This document shows, piece after piece, positions 1-10,540 of a DNA stretch of 64,000 bases (positions within the stretch are counted from its first letter, which is position 1; each line of letters begins with the position of its first letter). The position numbers and the translations under genes are program-made. The stretch is from Heterocephalus glaber (taxonomy: Eukaryota > Chordata > Mammalia > Rodentia > Bathyergidae). Location: NCBI RefSeq assembly GCF_000247695.1, contig NW_004624734.1, forward strand, positions 9,195,293 through 9,259,292, in the 5' to 3' direction. The notes under the pieces are model-generated. The model searched no databases. It was not told the DNA's origin and was given only the letters and a program-made list of their open reading frames with translations.

Positions 1-1226
1 AGGAGACACGTGCCGCCTGCTCTCCCAGAATGGCATGAGGGGCTGGCGTGAGCCACCTCAGCCCACCACTGTCCCTGGCCCCTCCCAGCACACCCGTCCC
101 CCACCACCACCACCAGCTCTGGGCTGTGGGCGCTCTGGTCTGAGCTGGTCCAGCAGCCCCTCTTTCTTGCCTCTGCCCCGTGGTTTCCAATGCTGATCCA
201 GGCAGAGCGTTGATGAGCTGGACGGAGAGGCACCCTCTGCCCTCCCCGCACGGCCTCTGAACCCCACGCCGTAAATCCCTTCCTGGGCAGGGACGCCTGC
301 GGGGGCCAAGGAGAGCCCAGGCAGCCACCCAGACACAGAGAGCAGGGAGGTTGGGTCTTCCTTCCCGGAAGAAACGGGCAGGAGGGAGCCTGAAGCTCTC
401 AGCACCCTGCAGCCATCAGGGTCACCACTGCCTGGTAGGCGCTATCACCTTCTTGGTGTCTGCTTGCTGTTACCACTCCGTCCAACAGGGGGCAGCTCCG
501 CACTCGTGCTCTCGGTGCCCGGGGGAGGGGGCGGTGACGTCAGCACCGCTGTAATCCTGTTTACAGTTGAAGAAGCAGAGTTCACGGTCATGCAGTCAGT
601 GGCCGCAGACTCAAAGACAGGAAGGTCATGGGCCGCAGCGTCCTCTTTCCAGGGCTGGTGGAGGTGGTGATTGTGCTGTACTCGCGTGTGCGTGAGTGTG
701 TGGTGTGTGTGTGCGCGCCTTGCTCATACCCCTCTCCCTGGTCCTAAACTTGACGTCCTCACCCCAGCTCCCCTCCCCTATTCTCACTGCCCCACCCCCA
801 ACTCTCCACTCCCCGCCCTGCCTCTGAACCCTACAGGTAATTCCAGCCTAAGGGGCTGAACTGTGGGGTGTTGGAGCGAGTGGGGTCCCCGTCTCTAAGT
901 ACACTGCCACCCCCACCCCAGCACCCCCCGCCCCGCCCCGTTACACTAGCGTGCAGGACTCATTGAGGTCCGGAAGTAAGCGAGCGAGGGCCAGCTTCTG
1001 TATTGGCCACAGGGGGCGCTCTGAGTCTTCATTGCCCGACTCAAAAATGACCGAATTACCCGGAAGGGTCCTGGCCGGGGGCAGGGAGATGTGAGTCCGA
1101 GAGCGCAGGTGTCCCGAGTTCCGGCTTCACCAGCGCCCCTGCGATCCCCGAGGTCCAGCAACTCCCTGCCGGGCCGGGCTGGCCCCGCGCGCGTCCGTGA
1201 CCACAAGCGCCCCGTTTCGCCCGCAG
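1..1226 (+). other. RIN3: RIN3 terminal intron, 3' part
   Basis: This is sequence upstream of the last RIN3 exon, ending in a pyrimidine-rich tract and CAG acceptor at 1224-1226. I could not place an earlier RIN3 exon. The first 60 bases have open frames but none matches the RIN family region that precedes the last exon. The stretch holds a (TG)-rich tract near 690-712 and GC-rich sequence from about 900 onward that leads into the CpG-rich exon. Confidence 0.6.
1005..1020 (+). promoter_or_regulatory. CTCF-like core motif
   Basis: The bases GGCCACAGGGGGCGCT fit the AGGGGGCGC core of the CTCF consensus with minor deviation at its 5' side. It sits about 200 bases upstream of the last RIN3 exon. 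This is a motif match only. Confidence 0.35.
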
Positions 1227-1544
1227 GACTTCATCTGCGTGTCGTACCTGGAGCCCGAGCAGCAGGCGCGGACGCTGGCGTCGCGCGCGGACACGGCGGC
1301 GCAGGCGCTGTGCTCGCAGTGCGCCGAGAAGTTCGAGGTGGCGCGGCCGCAAGAGCACCGGCTCTTCGTGCTGGTGGACGGGCGTTGCTTCCAGCTGGCC
1401 GACGACGCGCTACCGCACCGCATCAAGGGCTACCTGCTGCGCAGCGAGCCCAAGCTCGACTTCCACTTCGTGTACCGGCCCCTGGGCGAGGGCGCGGACG
1501 GCGGCCCGCCCTGCCTGGTGGTGCGCGAGCCCAACTTCTTGTGA
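1227..1544 (+). CDS. RIN3: RIN3 last coding exon (RA-like domain, C-terminus)
   Basis: RIN3 (Ras and Rab interactor 3) is a RAB5-family guanine nucleotide exchange factor acting on early endosomes; its VPS9 domain is encoded by earlier exons outside this window. This exon follows an AG acceptor at 1225-1226, opens in phase 0 with DFICVSYLEPEQQ and runs 105 codons to TGA at 1542-1544. It covers the C-terminal RA-like fold, with QCAEKF, a hydrophobic LFVLVDGRCFQLAD strand, IKGYLLRSEPK and FHFVY, and ends in LVVREPNFL as in human RIN3. A Gly/Asp-rich loop before the last strand is shorter than the Gly-rich loop I recall in human. Base composition is extremely GC-rich, which produces long false frames on the other strand. 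The + orientation, convergent with LGMN, matches human synteny. Confidence 0.93.
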   Translation, partial: DFICVSYLEPEQQARTLASRADTAAQALCSQCAEKFEVARPQEHRLFVLVDGRCFQLADDALPHRIKGYLLRSEPKLDFHFVYRPLGEGADGGPPCLVVREPNFL

Positions 1545-2245
1545 GGCGGCAGTCCGCGGCCTGATGACTACGACAGTGACCCCCAGACCCCGAGACAGCC
1601 GGACGGGGGCCCGGGCTGGGCTCCCCCATCACCCACTGGGTTATGCAGTCACACACACCCCCAATCAGGCCACACGCACGTGTGCACACATTCCCAGTGC
1701 AAAGCCCACATGTCACACGTGCGTGCCTACCCCACACGGCAGGATAATTGTGAAAACATGAAAGAGAAACTGAGGCTCCAAGAGGGAAGAGTCTGCAGCC
1801 CACTGAAGCAAACAAGCCGCCCCCTGCCCGAGCGTGTCCTCTGGGACCAGACCCTCTTCCTCCACGCCCATCCCGTCCTCAGTCTTGGCAGGGAGGAGCC
1901 TGAGCCCACTTTCCGCAAGACTGGCGGGGAAGGGGCACCTGGCCACCGCTGCTCCCTGTGCCCCTCAGGGTGGAGCTGGGATGTGTTTCACCGCCCAGCA
2001 TCTCAGGAACATCTCTCAGGGTGTGTGTGGAGGCAGCACCCCAGCCCAGCCCACAGCTGCCCTTAGCCAACAGCGCCCAGTTCCCCCACGGCCCGAGCCC
2101 TGCCCTGCCAGGCCAGCTCCACGGACACAGTGACGAGCCCACCTCCGCCACAGCGGAGAACTGACAGGGCCCGTCCTGGGTGGACACACGGTTGTCGCAG
2201 GGGGCACTGTGGGGACAGTTTAATAAAAACCCTTTTGAAAATGGT
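1545..2245 (+). other. RIN3: RIN3 3' UTR
   Basis: About 700 bases follow the RIN3 stop and end shortly after the AATAAA at 2222-2227. The first part contains CA-rich sequence (1649-1740). No other gene is seen here; several frames of 60-130 codons in this stretch are composition artefacts. Confidence 0.7.
2222..2227 (+). terminator. RIN3: RIN3 polyadenylation signal
   Basis: AATAAA lies 678 bases after the RIN3 stop. It is followed within 30 bases by GT-rich sequence (GGTGCTTTCTCC), so cleavage is expected near 2245. It is the first canonical hexamer after the stop. Confidence 0.75.
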
Positions 2246-2755
2246 GCTTTCTCCTCTGAAAGGACTCACTAGCGTGGCCCTGACCACAGTCTGACCCTGT
2301 CCTGGGGTGGTTCAGAAGACCTTCCTCGACCCTGAGACCCTCTTCCGTGCAGGGCCTGCAGGGCACTCAGCCACCCCCAGCATTCAGACAGACCCAGGCC
2401 CTGTTTGCCCCTCAGCATGGTCATCTTTTGCATCCCCATCGTCCTCGTTTCCTGTCATTCCCGCCTCTGGATCATTCCCTGAACCACCTCTTATCTTTGC
2501 CTCTGCTACTCTCCCAGGAATACCATTCCCTGTGATCTTCACCTGGTCAACTCCTATGCATGCTTCAAAACCCATCTCTCCGAGGAAGCCTTCAAGGCTT
2601 CCTGCCTGGCAAGGTTAGGCCAGGAAGCCCTTATCTATGTCCCCACGGCCTCTGGGCTTCTCTCCCTCATGAGCGATATCTCACTTTTGACAGACAGATC
2701 TGGATGGTTCGCATCTGTGCCCTTGACACTGACTAATTAAAAATTAAAGAGTGCT

Positions 2756-2835
2756 GTTGGGATTTAGCTCAGTGGCACTGCGCCTACCTTGAAAGCTCAA
2801 GGTCCTGAGTTTGATCCCTTATACCAGAAAAAAAG
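2756..2835 (+). mobile_element. tRNA-derived SINE with target duplication
   Basis: The element has box A (TAGCTCAGTGG), a box B-like CTGAGTTTGATCC and an A-rich tail. It is flanked by a 14-base direct repeat with one mismatch (2742-2755 and 2836-2849, AATTAAAGA/GTGCT type), which shows that it arrived by L1-type retroposition. Confidence 0.85.
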
Positions 2836-3696
2836 AATTAAAGAATGCTACTAAATGTCAGCACTCTTCCAGGACCTGGGGACACGGAGGCACGAAGCCC
2901 CAGTGTGATTAAACCCTTGTGTACTGCCCTGCTCACTCAGCCAGTCAGCAGGTGCAGCCCCACCCCGGGGGTTGGTACCAGACTTGGGAAAGCAGGCAGC
3001 CTGCCTCATGCCACCCTGTCCCCTTTCATGCCCCCGCACTGCCCCTGGAGCCAGGAAGGGGCCCACTGCGTATGCTTGCCGCAGACCAGCTGCAGTCATT
3101 GTCGATGTAGGGTAGGAAGGGGAGATGTCCTGGGACGGCGATGAGAAAAGAACCTTCTCAAGCAATGTTCAGGTTCCCTCTGAGAAGTCTCAGGGTCTGA
3201 TTTATTTTTATATCTTTAAGCAGTAGCTGGGAGGCATTGGGCGGAACATGTTTACATTTTAAATTGCCTTAGCAATTTCTATTGAAGTAAAGGTTAGTTT
3301 TTGTTAAACAAAGTACAATTCCTCTAAACTGTTTCATTTCATTGAACATCACGAATACATATTTAAAAATTACAATTGTCCCCTTATTTACCCACACCTA
3401 AACAGAACAGAAAGTAACTTAATCAAAATCTTTATATCAGCGGGGGTACAAGCAAGATTTAATTAATTAAATGTCAAACTTGTGGTCACCAGCTGGCCCT
3501 TGAGAAACTGCACAATGGTTAATATAGTTTGCTATTAGCTCTCTATTTTCCTATACCTCTGTTCATCTTAACTAAATGTCATTTGGGTTCATAGTCCATG
3601 AGCAGGAGATATTTACAGCACTTTGAGAAATATTGAGTAACTTGCCTCCTTAATGCATTTACCTGTCTTAACGTTCTTTCTATTTCCCATTTTCCA

Positions 3697-4236
3697 CTAT
3701 TTTTTACATCTAAAGTCTGTCCTTCCAATCTCTTCATAAGACCCCTTTATTAAAAGAATGTCAGCAATAAGAGGGGGAGTCATAGTAGTGGGGGAAACAG
3801 AGGGGGTTTTAGGAGAGGTTTTTTTAGAAGTGGATGTGGCAATAGAACTAAAAGAAACTGGAATTTGGGACTTGTGAGCCAGATCAGATTTCAATATATC
3901 ATTGGCAATTTGTCTCATGGAGAGTTTGTTGTTAGTCACAAACACAATGACTCCTGTGACCAGAGTAACAATTATAAACATTATGGCAAAAAAAAATAAA
4001 ACATGAGGGTACGCTGTGTTCCACCCTTTCTTTCCCCCCGCTGGGACTTTGTCAAGCAGCATTGGAGGTCGGCTGGGCTTCGCCATATGCTGGGCCTGGG
4101 CAGAGCAGGGGAGGGCAGAGAGGGTAGGACTGGGGTTCCAAGGGTTTCGTGCAGCTCTCAGAAAGGGGCCAGAGCCCGTGGGCTGGGCCAAGGGGCCGCT
4201 GGAGGAACACTGCGTGCACTCTGGTGCCAGCTCCAT
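3697..4236 (-). CDS. unrecognised 179-residue frame with one TM helix
   Basis: I do not recognise this protein. An open frame of 179 codons starts at the ATG ending at 4236 and stops at 3697. Residues about 1-75 are Pro/Ser/Cys-rich and come from GC-rich DNA. Residues about 76-101 form a strongly hydrophobic segment (LFFFAIMFIIVTLVTGVIVF) that would span a membrane. The tail of about 75 residues is rich in Ser, Thr, Pro and Lys and ends RCKK. The AT-rich half from the TM onward has the composition of a real exon or retrocopy, while the N-terminal half looks like random GC-rich sequence, so the true start may lie at an acceptor near 4010-4060. It lies between the convergent RIN3 and LGMN 3' ends. 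It could be a lineage-specific membrane protein exon, a retrocopy remnant or chance. Confidence 0.25.
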   Translation of the reverse strand: MELAPECTQCSSSGPLAQPTGSGPFLRAARNPWNPSPTLSALPCSAQAQHMAKPSRPPMLLDKVPAGGKKGWNTAYPHVLFFFAIMFIIVTLVTGVIVFVTNNKLSMRQIANDILKSDLAHKSQIPVSFSSIATSTSKKTSPKTPSVSPTTMTPPLIADILLIKGSYEEIGRTDFRCKK

Positions 4237-4343
4237 CCATGGCCACTGCTAGGGTCTCCCATCAGAAGGGTGGGGCTGTCCAGAGCTCTGTCCTCCAGGT
4301 GCCTCTGCCCCAGGGAGGTGACAGGCAAAGGGGCCTGGTCCAG

Positions 4344-4357
4344 CCAGCAGAGGGCGC
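4344..4357 (+). promoter_or_regulatory. CTCF-type core motif
   Basis: CCAGCAGAGGGCGC fits the CTCF core CCASYAGRKGGCRS at every position. It lies in the gap between the convergent RIN3 and LGMN 3' ends. Binding is inferred from the motif alone. Confidence 0.55.
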
Positions 4358-4639
4358 TGCCGAGCTGAGTGCTGGGGCAGCCTTGCCAACTGCTGACTTC
4401 CTGCCATTGTTTCGCTTAATCTGCAAAACAGCCCCTAGGGGAGGGCGGGGCGGGGGGGCGGACGTGAGGGCGAGGTCTGCCTGGGCTGTCAGTGATGAAG
4501 CCCCACAGCAGCAGTGATCCCTTCACAGCTCTGGAGCGGGAAGTGGGCGCCGGCTTCTCCAGAGCCAGCTGTCCTTGGCTGGCAAGTGCAGCTTCACTCT
4601 GTAAGTGCCCTTGGTCCCTCCCATCCTGCAAGGCCCAGG

Positions 4640-4770
4640 CCTGTTGGGTGAGGGCCCTAATGACCTCACTTAACCTAACCACCTGTTTAACGGCCCTGTC
4701 TCCTGGTGCAGCCATGCATTCTGGGGGTCAGGACTTCAATGTCCAAGCTGGGAGTAGGCACAGTTTAGTC
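4640..4770 (-). repeat. old MaLR (MLT1-like) LTR fragment
   Basis: Sequence such as GGGCCCTAATGACCTCACTT, then ACCTGTTTAACGGCCCTGTC and a 'gggggtcaggacttcaa' stretch, matches the remembered antisense of the MLT1 consensus start. It is diverged. Confidence 0.55.
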
Positions 4771-4873
4771 CCTAATGGGTGACGCCTAAGTCTGAAAGGA
4801 AGTCTGAACTGAGAGTTGACTGAGCCCAGATCCAGGGCTATATTTCTTGTGCCACACAGTCTTCCCACGTGTC

Positions 4874-4963
4874 TTTTTTTTTTTTTTTTTGGTACTGGGG
4901 ATCGAACTCGGGACTGTGTGCTTTCGTGGCAGACACCAGAACCACTGAGCTAAATCCCCAGCC
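4874..4963 (-). mobile_element. tRNA-derived SINE
   Basis: An 18-T tract, then GGTACTGGGGATCGAACTCG and CCACTGAGCTAAATCCCCAG: this is the reverse complement of the SINE body with its A tail. Confidence 0.85.
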
Positions 4964-5518
4964 ACATATCTCGTTTGTAAACACCCAAAGTCCGGTAAGC
5001 CTTGCCCGTGGTACCCCAGTTCTCAGGGATCCTGCTGCGGCAGTTGGGTAAGGAGAGCATCGCAGGACTGTCATGACCAAGGGTCCCAGGATCAACATGG
5101 GTCCTGGCTTCTCCATGGCCGCAAGCACAGAGCCATGCATGTGTGCTCAAGGGTGACAGGGCCACAGGCCTGTGTGTGTCCTCTCTGACATTTGTCCCCT
5201 TCCCCTTGGGGGCTGACTCTGTCCCCTCTCCTGGTCCTGAGGCTGGGGCTGTGCCAGCCATGCTGGGATGGGTCACTGGGGCTTCTGCAGAGACAGGTGT
5301 GCCCTGGCCCTGCTGCCCTGTGGCCTGTGGCCCACCTGCTATGGCTGGGCACAGTCCTGTCCATCATGAGAACTCCTGAAGATGCCTCGCCATGGTGGCC
5401 CCACCACGCCTGGATGGAATGTCTGAAAGTCACCCTAGTCCCAAGCCTGTGCTGGGGACGAGCCCTGCCAGTGAGGAGGGCACAGTAGATGAATGCCCTG
5501 AGAGGGACACATAGGCAT

Positions 5519-5521
5519 GCG

Positions 5522-5564
<43 letters not shown>

Positions 5565-5566
5565 AC
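5519..5566. repeat. (GC)n-(AC)n alternating purine-pyrimidine tract
   Basis: A run of GC dinucleotides passes into AC dinucleotides without breaking purine-pyrimidine alternation. It is a microsatellite with left-handed DNA potential. Confidence 0.85.
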
Positions 5567-5879
5567 ACTCACAGACTGAAAGCCTGGCGTGACATGGTCA
5601 TCATGTGCATGCTCAAGTGGCCAGAGTTCAAGACTGTGGCCGCTTGCTGCTGGGCAGGTCATCTGGGTGGGGAGGGTGAGCAGTGAGGACAGGAAGCAAG
5701 CCCAGCCTTCGCACGAAGCTCACATGGAATAGGACTTAGGGGAGAAAGTCCTGACTCTCAACAGTGGCTTCCCTTGTCCCCATTGTGACACTGTTTTCTG
5801 GGAAACATTGGCTTCTGAGGAAGGATCTCCAGAAACCGCCTCTGTTCGACCCACACAGCCCTGAGTCAAGAGGGAACTC

Positions 5880-6015
5880 AAAACCTGTGACTTCAAGTTT
5901 AGAAACCTATTCAGCAGGATGGTGGGAAAAGCCTGACCTTGGAGCAGGAGACCTGGGCTCCAGGCCAGCTAGAAGCCCTCAGCTAGTTGTATAGCAGCCT
6001 CCTGCCTCAGTTTCT
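5880..6015 (+). repeat. MIR-like SINE
   Basis: The stretch contains the MIR-type core: 'ccttggagcaggagacctgggctc' in spirit, followed by 'cctcctgcctcagtttctt'. It is a diverged ancient element, called from recall of the consensus. Confidence 0.5.
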
Positions 6016-7257
6016 TGATTCTTAAAATTCAAGTGCCTGTTGTAGGGAATCAGCAGCTTCCCGGGCAGAAGCAGGCAGGAGAAGTCTCTCATCATTTTGT
6101 AAAGGTAAATAGCTGCAGCACTGGCACATACAGTCAGATTGTTCACCACCAAGGTCGCAAGGCTAAGAAGACAGGTCTACAGTCCAGTTTGTGCTCTGCC
6201 TATCCCGGGCCACAGCGGGCCAAGGCACAGTGTCTGCTCAGAGGCTGTGTTGAGTGCCACTGAACACTTGAGGATTTGCTGTGCCTTGGGGATATTTTTG
6301 GCTCTGTGACCAGGGTGATGATAGAAGGCACAACAATGGGCCCTGAGGGCATGAACGGTTGGCAATTCCCCTGGAGGAACCAGAGGGCTTCCGGAGACAG
6401 ATGGCTGAGCTGGGCTGGAAGGAATGACATGGCTGGGAACCCATTCTCCACTGATTGCTTACATTTCTGCATCCTAGGAGCAGAAGTCATTGACAGTCTT
6501 ATTCCAGACTCTTTAAGAGTGTTTGAGTAACCTTGGATGATACGGATCATTTTTCCCTTTTGGGAAACAGGTTTTATTTTAAAAATAAAAGTAAAATGAC
6601 ATCTGTCACCTTGGAAAATAATGTCTCCCTCTAGGCAAAATGTGGGCAGGTTTGCTAGGAGCCTTCTTAAAGAGCTTGTTTCTTAAACTGGAGACTTCTA
6701 AGCCATGACACAGATCTCTGTGTGCACAGCCCCTACGTGGGCCCAGCTCTGTGGCACCCTCAGAAGACTGGGCAAAAGAGCAGCCTCAGAAAATACAAAC
6801 TTGAGCCACTATCCTTGCCATGGGCAGTGAAGTCCCTTGCCTCTGACCCAGGGATCTCGTTTCCTCCAACACCTGTAGAACTATGGCTGGCTGTCCTGCT
6901 AGCTTGTAAATCCACTCAAACTTCAGCCTCTTTGGTATTTTTTGAGAAGGAAGAGGAAAAACAAGTGAAAATCACAGAATAATGAACTGTTAGGAGAACT
7001 GCCCATTTTAAGGCAAAACCTGAGGCAAGACGCAGGAGATGAGGCTGCATTAGGAAGCTGGATTGACCCTGAGTGGCAGCACAGGAGCCTGGGAATGCTC
7101 CACTCCCGTGGCACTGGATAGAGGGCCCAGGCTGGAGAATGGTGGGGGCCACTGAATCGCGCTGTGGCATCCAGGGGACAGGAGGCGATATCTGGGCGTG
7201 TGCAGGGGCACAGAGAGCAAGTTAGGCGATTAGGGCATGGCAAACACAGGCTGGGAT

Positions 7258-7350
7258 GGCTGGGGGTGTAGCTCAGTGGCAATGCGCCTGACAGGCAAGC
7301 ACAAGGTCCTGAGTTCAATCACCGTACCGCAAAAAAAAAAAAAAAAAAAA
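7258..7350 (+). mobile_element. tRNA-derived SINE
   Basis: GTGTAGCTCAGTGGCAATGC, then CTGAGTTCAATCACCGTACC and a tail of about 19 A. Confidence 0.85.
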
Positions 7351-7566
7351 GCTGGGTGGGGAAGTAGGCTTGACCTGTGAACTACAAGATCCCAGACACA
7401 TATGCAGAACAGTCCCCTAAACTCTGTACGTAGACTTCTCGTGAGAACTGAGCAAGTTTCCAATAGGATGGCCTAGATCTGACATCAGCCTGAGATGTGG
7501 GATCTTACACGGCCTCTCAGGACCTGGATGTAGAAGTCTTCATGGGTTTCCTTGTTGTGCCCAGAT

Positions 7567-8100
7567 TGTGAAGTCCCAGAGACCACCAGGAGGCCGTTTC
7601 CGATGTAAGCACACGAGGGTCGTTTATTCAAGCTTAAGCAGGGACTCTCAACTGTCACCGACACAGCGGATCGAGATTGAGAGCCCTGAGTCCCTAACTA
7701 GCAGGGTTTTTATTGAGAATACAACAAGCTTTGGTTATTAGTAGCCAGGTGATTGGTTAATACTCAATACATATGAAGTGTAGGGTTTTGGTTGGCTAGG
7801 CTTTGGGGGTCAAAGGGGATTACGTATTGGTTTTTGTGAGGGAGAAAAGGGGCAAAGATCAACGGCCGGTTGTTGCATACTGATCGTTAGCAGACCCACT
7901 AATGGCCGCATCTATCTTGTGTGGACAGTCAGCTCATTAACTGCTTATCCTACAGATAGTGTGCCTGGAACGCTCTCTCCCCGGGTACACAGGTGGTTGG
8001 GTAATAAACTCAGGAATTTCAAGTGGTGAATTCCTAGTTTAAGCACAAATTTGAGAGAACAAAGGAGACGGCTCCAAAATGGAGTCATTTTGGTCCCACA
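7567..8100 (-). mobile_element. solo-LTR-like element
   Basis: The segment begins TG and ends CA on the + strand. Read on the - strand it starts TGTGGGACCAAAATGACTCC and ends GGTCTCTGGGACTTCACA, like an LTR. No matching target duplication flanks it, so it may be part of a larger decayed provirus with the LTR-like sequence that follows at 8149. Confidence 0.5.
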
Positions 8101-8148
8101 TTCCTCAAGATTTGGACAATATAAAATAAAGGTAGCCATGAAGAGCCA

Positions 8149-8430
8149 GTGCTATCATGCCTTTCCATGATAGCCACCCTGTGTTTCCCAGATGAAGCAT
8201 GTACTTTATCTTTGTCCTTACCCTCTATTTCTATTTATTTGGCCCAAGCTCACTCGGCAGAGCCAGTTTCTCACCCACTCTTCACTTTTACTTTCTTGAA
8301 TAAACTTTGCCACTGCTTTTTGCTTGTTTCATTCAATTCTTTGTTAGAGGCAAGAAGTACCTGGAATCCAACTCGAAAAGGAGAAGCGAGCAATCCAGAA
8401 CCCAGTAGCTTTTAGTTGGCGAGCCACTCT
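8149..8430 (+). mobile_element. ERV LTR fragment (same family as 45085-45270)
   Basis: Contains AAGCTCACTCGGCAGAGCCA, TTCTCACCCACTCTTCACTT and GAATAAACTTTGCCACTGC. A second copy in inverted orientation lies at 45085-45270 with the same order of motifs, including a short TATCATG...CATGATA hairpin at the start. The AATAAA is a plausible LTR poly(A) signal, and the U5-like end follows. Confidence 0.6.
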
Positions 8431-9067
8431 TTAGAAAGAAGCTACCTGATTACAAGAAGAGAGTTATCTTTGGGAAATGGTGAGGATGTAAATTGAGCAA
8501 TGCATGGTGGGTGACTAGGGTGGGGGGCCTGTGAAGGAGAGGAAGGACCCTAGAAAACATCCAGAGCTCTGGCATGGCTGCCATGCCACCAGCTGAGACA
8601 GGACCACAGGTTTGCAAGGGCTCAGGTCCCATCAGCTTTGGGTGTGAGGCTGTGAGGTGCCTATAGGAACCCAAGTCATGGTACAGGCACAGATGTAGCA
8701 GGGGCAAAGCCTAGTCCTGGTAAGGGTCGAGTGTTCCAGAAAGGCAGGACCCAGGGTCACAGAGATGAAGGTTTCTGCCCCCAGGAGGTCCTTACCTGTC
8801 TGATGGCCCACAGCAAGGCCACTCCCAGACCTCCCGGCCAGCCTGGTGACCATTGCCTGTGACAGCCTGCAGCTACCCTCTGCTGGCTGACTTCTCATAG
8901 GTGAAATGCGGTGACCAGTTCCCTGGGGATATATGCCCCCCCCCAAACAACTAACACAGTGTACTTCATTATTCCAAAAAGAGCTCAGAAACATGGAGAA
9001 AATGATAAAAGGCATGGGAGAACAACCAAAGTCAGAACTAGAAAAGCTCAGAAATGAGACAGCAGGT

Positions 9068-9360
9068 GTGTTAGCTTTCTGTCACTCACTACCGCAAATA
9101 CAGGAGATTCTCAACTTCTAGAGAGAAAGGGTTTAGTTTTGGCTCACAGTTTTAGAGGTTTCTGTCATGACCCATTGCTTTGGGCCTGGGCCAGCACATC
9201 AGAGTGGACCGAAGTGACAAGGAAGGTCCCCATGGCATAAGACCTTCCACATGGCCCCAGCTCCTAAAGGTTCTACCACCTCCCAGACGACCATGCTGGG
9301 GACAAGGGCTTTAACACATAGGCCTCCGGGGATGTATAACATCAAACACTCGCAACAGGA
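9068..9360 (-). repeat. MaLR-like LTR remnant
   Basis: Starts GTGTTAGCTTTCTGTCACTC and contains TTTTGGCTCACAGTTTTAGAGG and 'cttccacatggccccagctcctaaaggttctaccacc'-like sequence. It shares this order with 10150-10540, so both belong to one family. Confidence 0.5.
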
Positions 9361-9779
9361 GGGGAAATCAGAAAGCAAAGAATCCCTTCAAACACGAAGT
9401 CAAGGGTAGGAGGGTCACAGACTAAACAAACGAAAATGCTGGAATAGGAAAAGATGGAAAAATAAAACATTTTTTAATAAGTGAAGGCTACCAAAAGCAT
9501 GGCCTATGGAAGAAAAAGATAAATTTGGCTTTATTAATATTAAAAATACCTGTGTGCAAAAGAGACTGTTAAGAAAATGTAGAGACAAACCATGAACTGA
9601 AAGTACAGTATTTGTAAAATATATAGGATAAAGGATTTATATGCAAAATACACAAAGAACTCTTGATTTTAACAATTGAGAAAACAACTTAATTTTAAAA
9701 TGGGAAAAATATCTGAACAGATTCCTCACCAAAGAAGATATACAAATGGCAAATAAGCATATGGGAAGATGCTCAATTT

Positions 9780-9878
9780 TTTTTTCTTTTTTTTTTTTTT
9801 TTTGGTGCCTGGGGTTGAACTCAGGACCTTGCGCTTTCGAGGCAGGTGGTGTCACCACTGAGCTAGATACTCAGCCCT
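9780..9878 (-). mobile_element. tRNA-derived SINE with perfect 16-bp target duplication
   Basis: A poly(T) tract, then TTGAACTCAGGACCTTGCGC and CCACTGAGCTAGATACTCAG. GGAAGATGCTCAATTT occurs at 9764-9779 and again at 9879-9894, an intact target duplication that marks a young insertion. Confidence 0.92.
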
Positions 9879-10014
9879 GGAAGATGCTCAATTTGACGTC
9901 TCTTTAAGGAATTGTAAATTATGAAAGTAATGTAATACTACGTATATGTTATCATCTTTCCATTACCAAACAAAATACCTGTGATAATCAACTTATAACA
10001 AGGAAAACCTGAGC

Positions 10015-10140
10015 TGTAGGTGGTGGTGCACACTTACAATCCTAGCATTCGGGAAGCTAAGGCAGGAGGATTGTGAGTTCAAGGCCTGCTTAGACTACAG
10101 AGATCTTGTCTCAGAAAAACAAAACAATAATAGTAAAATA
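10015..10140 (+). mobile_element. B1-like 7SL SINE
   Basis: GGTGGTGCACACTTACAATC, GCAGGAGGATTGTGAGTTCA and CTACAGAGATCTTGTCTCAG with an A-rich end show the B1 monomer order. Confidence 0.8.
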
Positions 10141-10149
10141 AAATAAAAC

Positions 10150-10540
10150 CATAAAGAGGAAAACTTTATTTTGGCTCACAGGGTTCTTTTTGGTACGAGG
10201 GATCAAACTCCAGACCTTGGACTTGTGAGGCAGGCGTTGGAACCACTGAGCTAAATCCCCGGCCCCTTTGCCTCACAGTTTCAAAGGTCTGTCTGTCTCT
10301 AATTGGCTCCATTGCTCTGGGCCGGTGGTGGCACCAGCAGTCATGGCAGGAAAGTGGGTAGAAGAAACCCATTCACATTATGGCCCCCTGCATTATCCCA
10401 TTATCCCTTTTGAGGATACTCCCCCAATGACCTATGACCTCCCACTAGGCTCCACCTCTTAAAGGTTCCACCATCTCCTAGTACCACCAAGCTGGGGACC
10501 AAGTGTCTAACACACAGGCCTTTGGGGACAGATCAGTAGT
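10150..10540 (-). repeat. MaLR-like LTR remnant interrupted by a SINE
   Basis: The second copy of the 9068-9360 repeat. The sequence TTATTTTGGCTCACAG is cut at about 10184 by a - strand tRNA-SINE (about 10186-10264) and resumes with CTCACAGTTTCAAAGGTCTG, which reveals the insertion order. Confidence 0.6.

Noticed and set aside
1..60. Possible penultimate RIN3 exon (frame reading ETCRLLSQNGMR with a GTGAGC donor-like end)
   Set aside because: The residues do not match the RIN-family segment expected just before the last exon, and the donor phase does not fit the phase-0 acceptor at 1227.
1091..1564. 157-codon frame overlapping the RIN3 exon
   Set aside because: It is a different reading phase of the same GC-rich DNA; the RIN3 frame is confirmed by protein identity. 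The long - strand frames here are shadows too.
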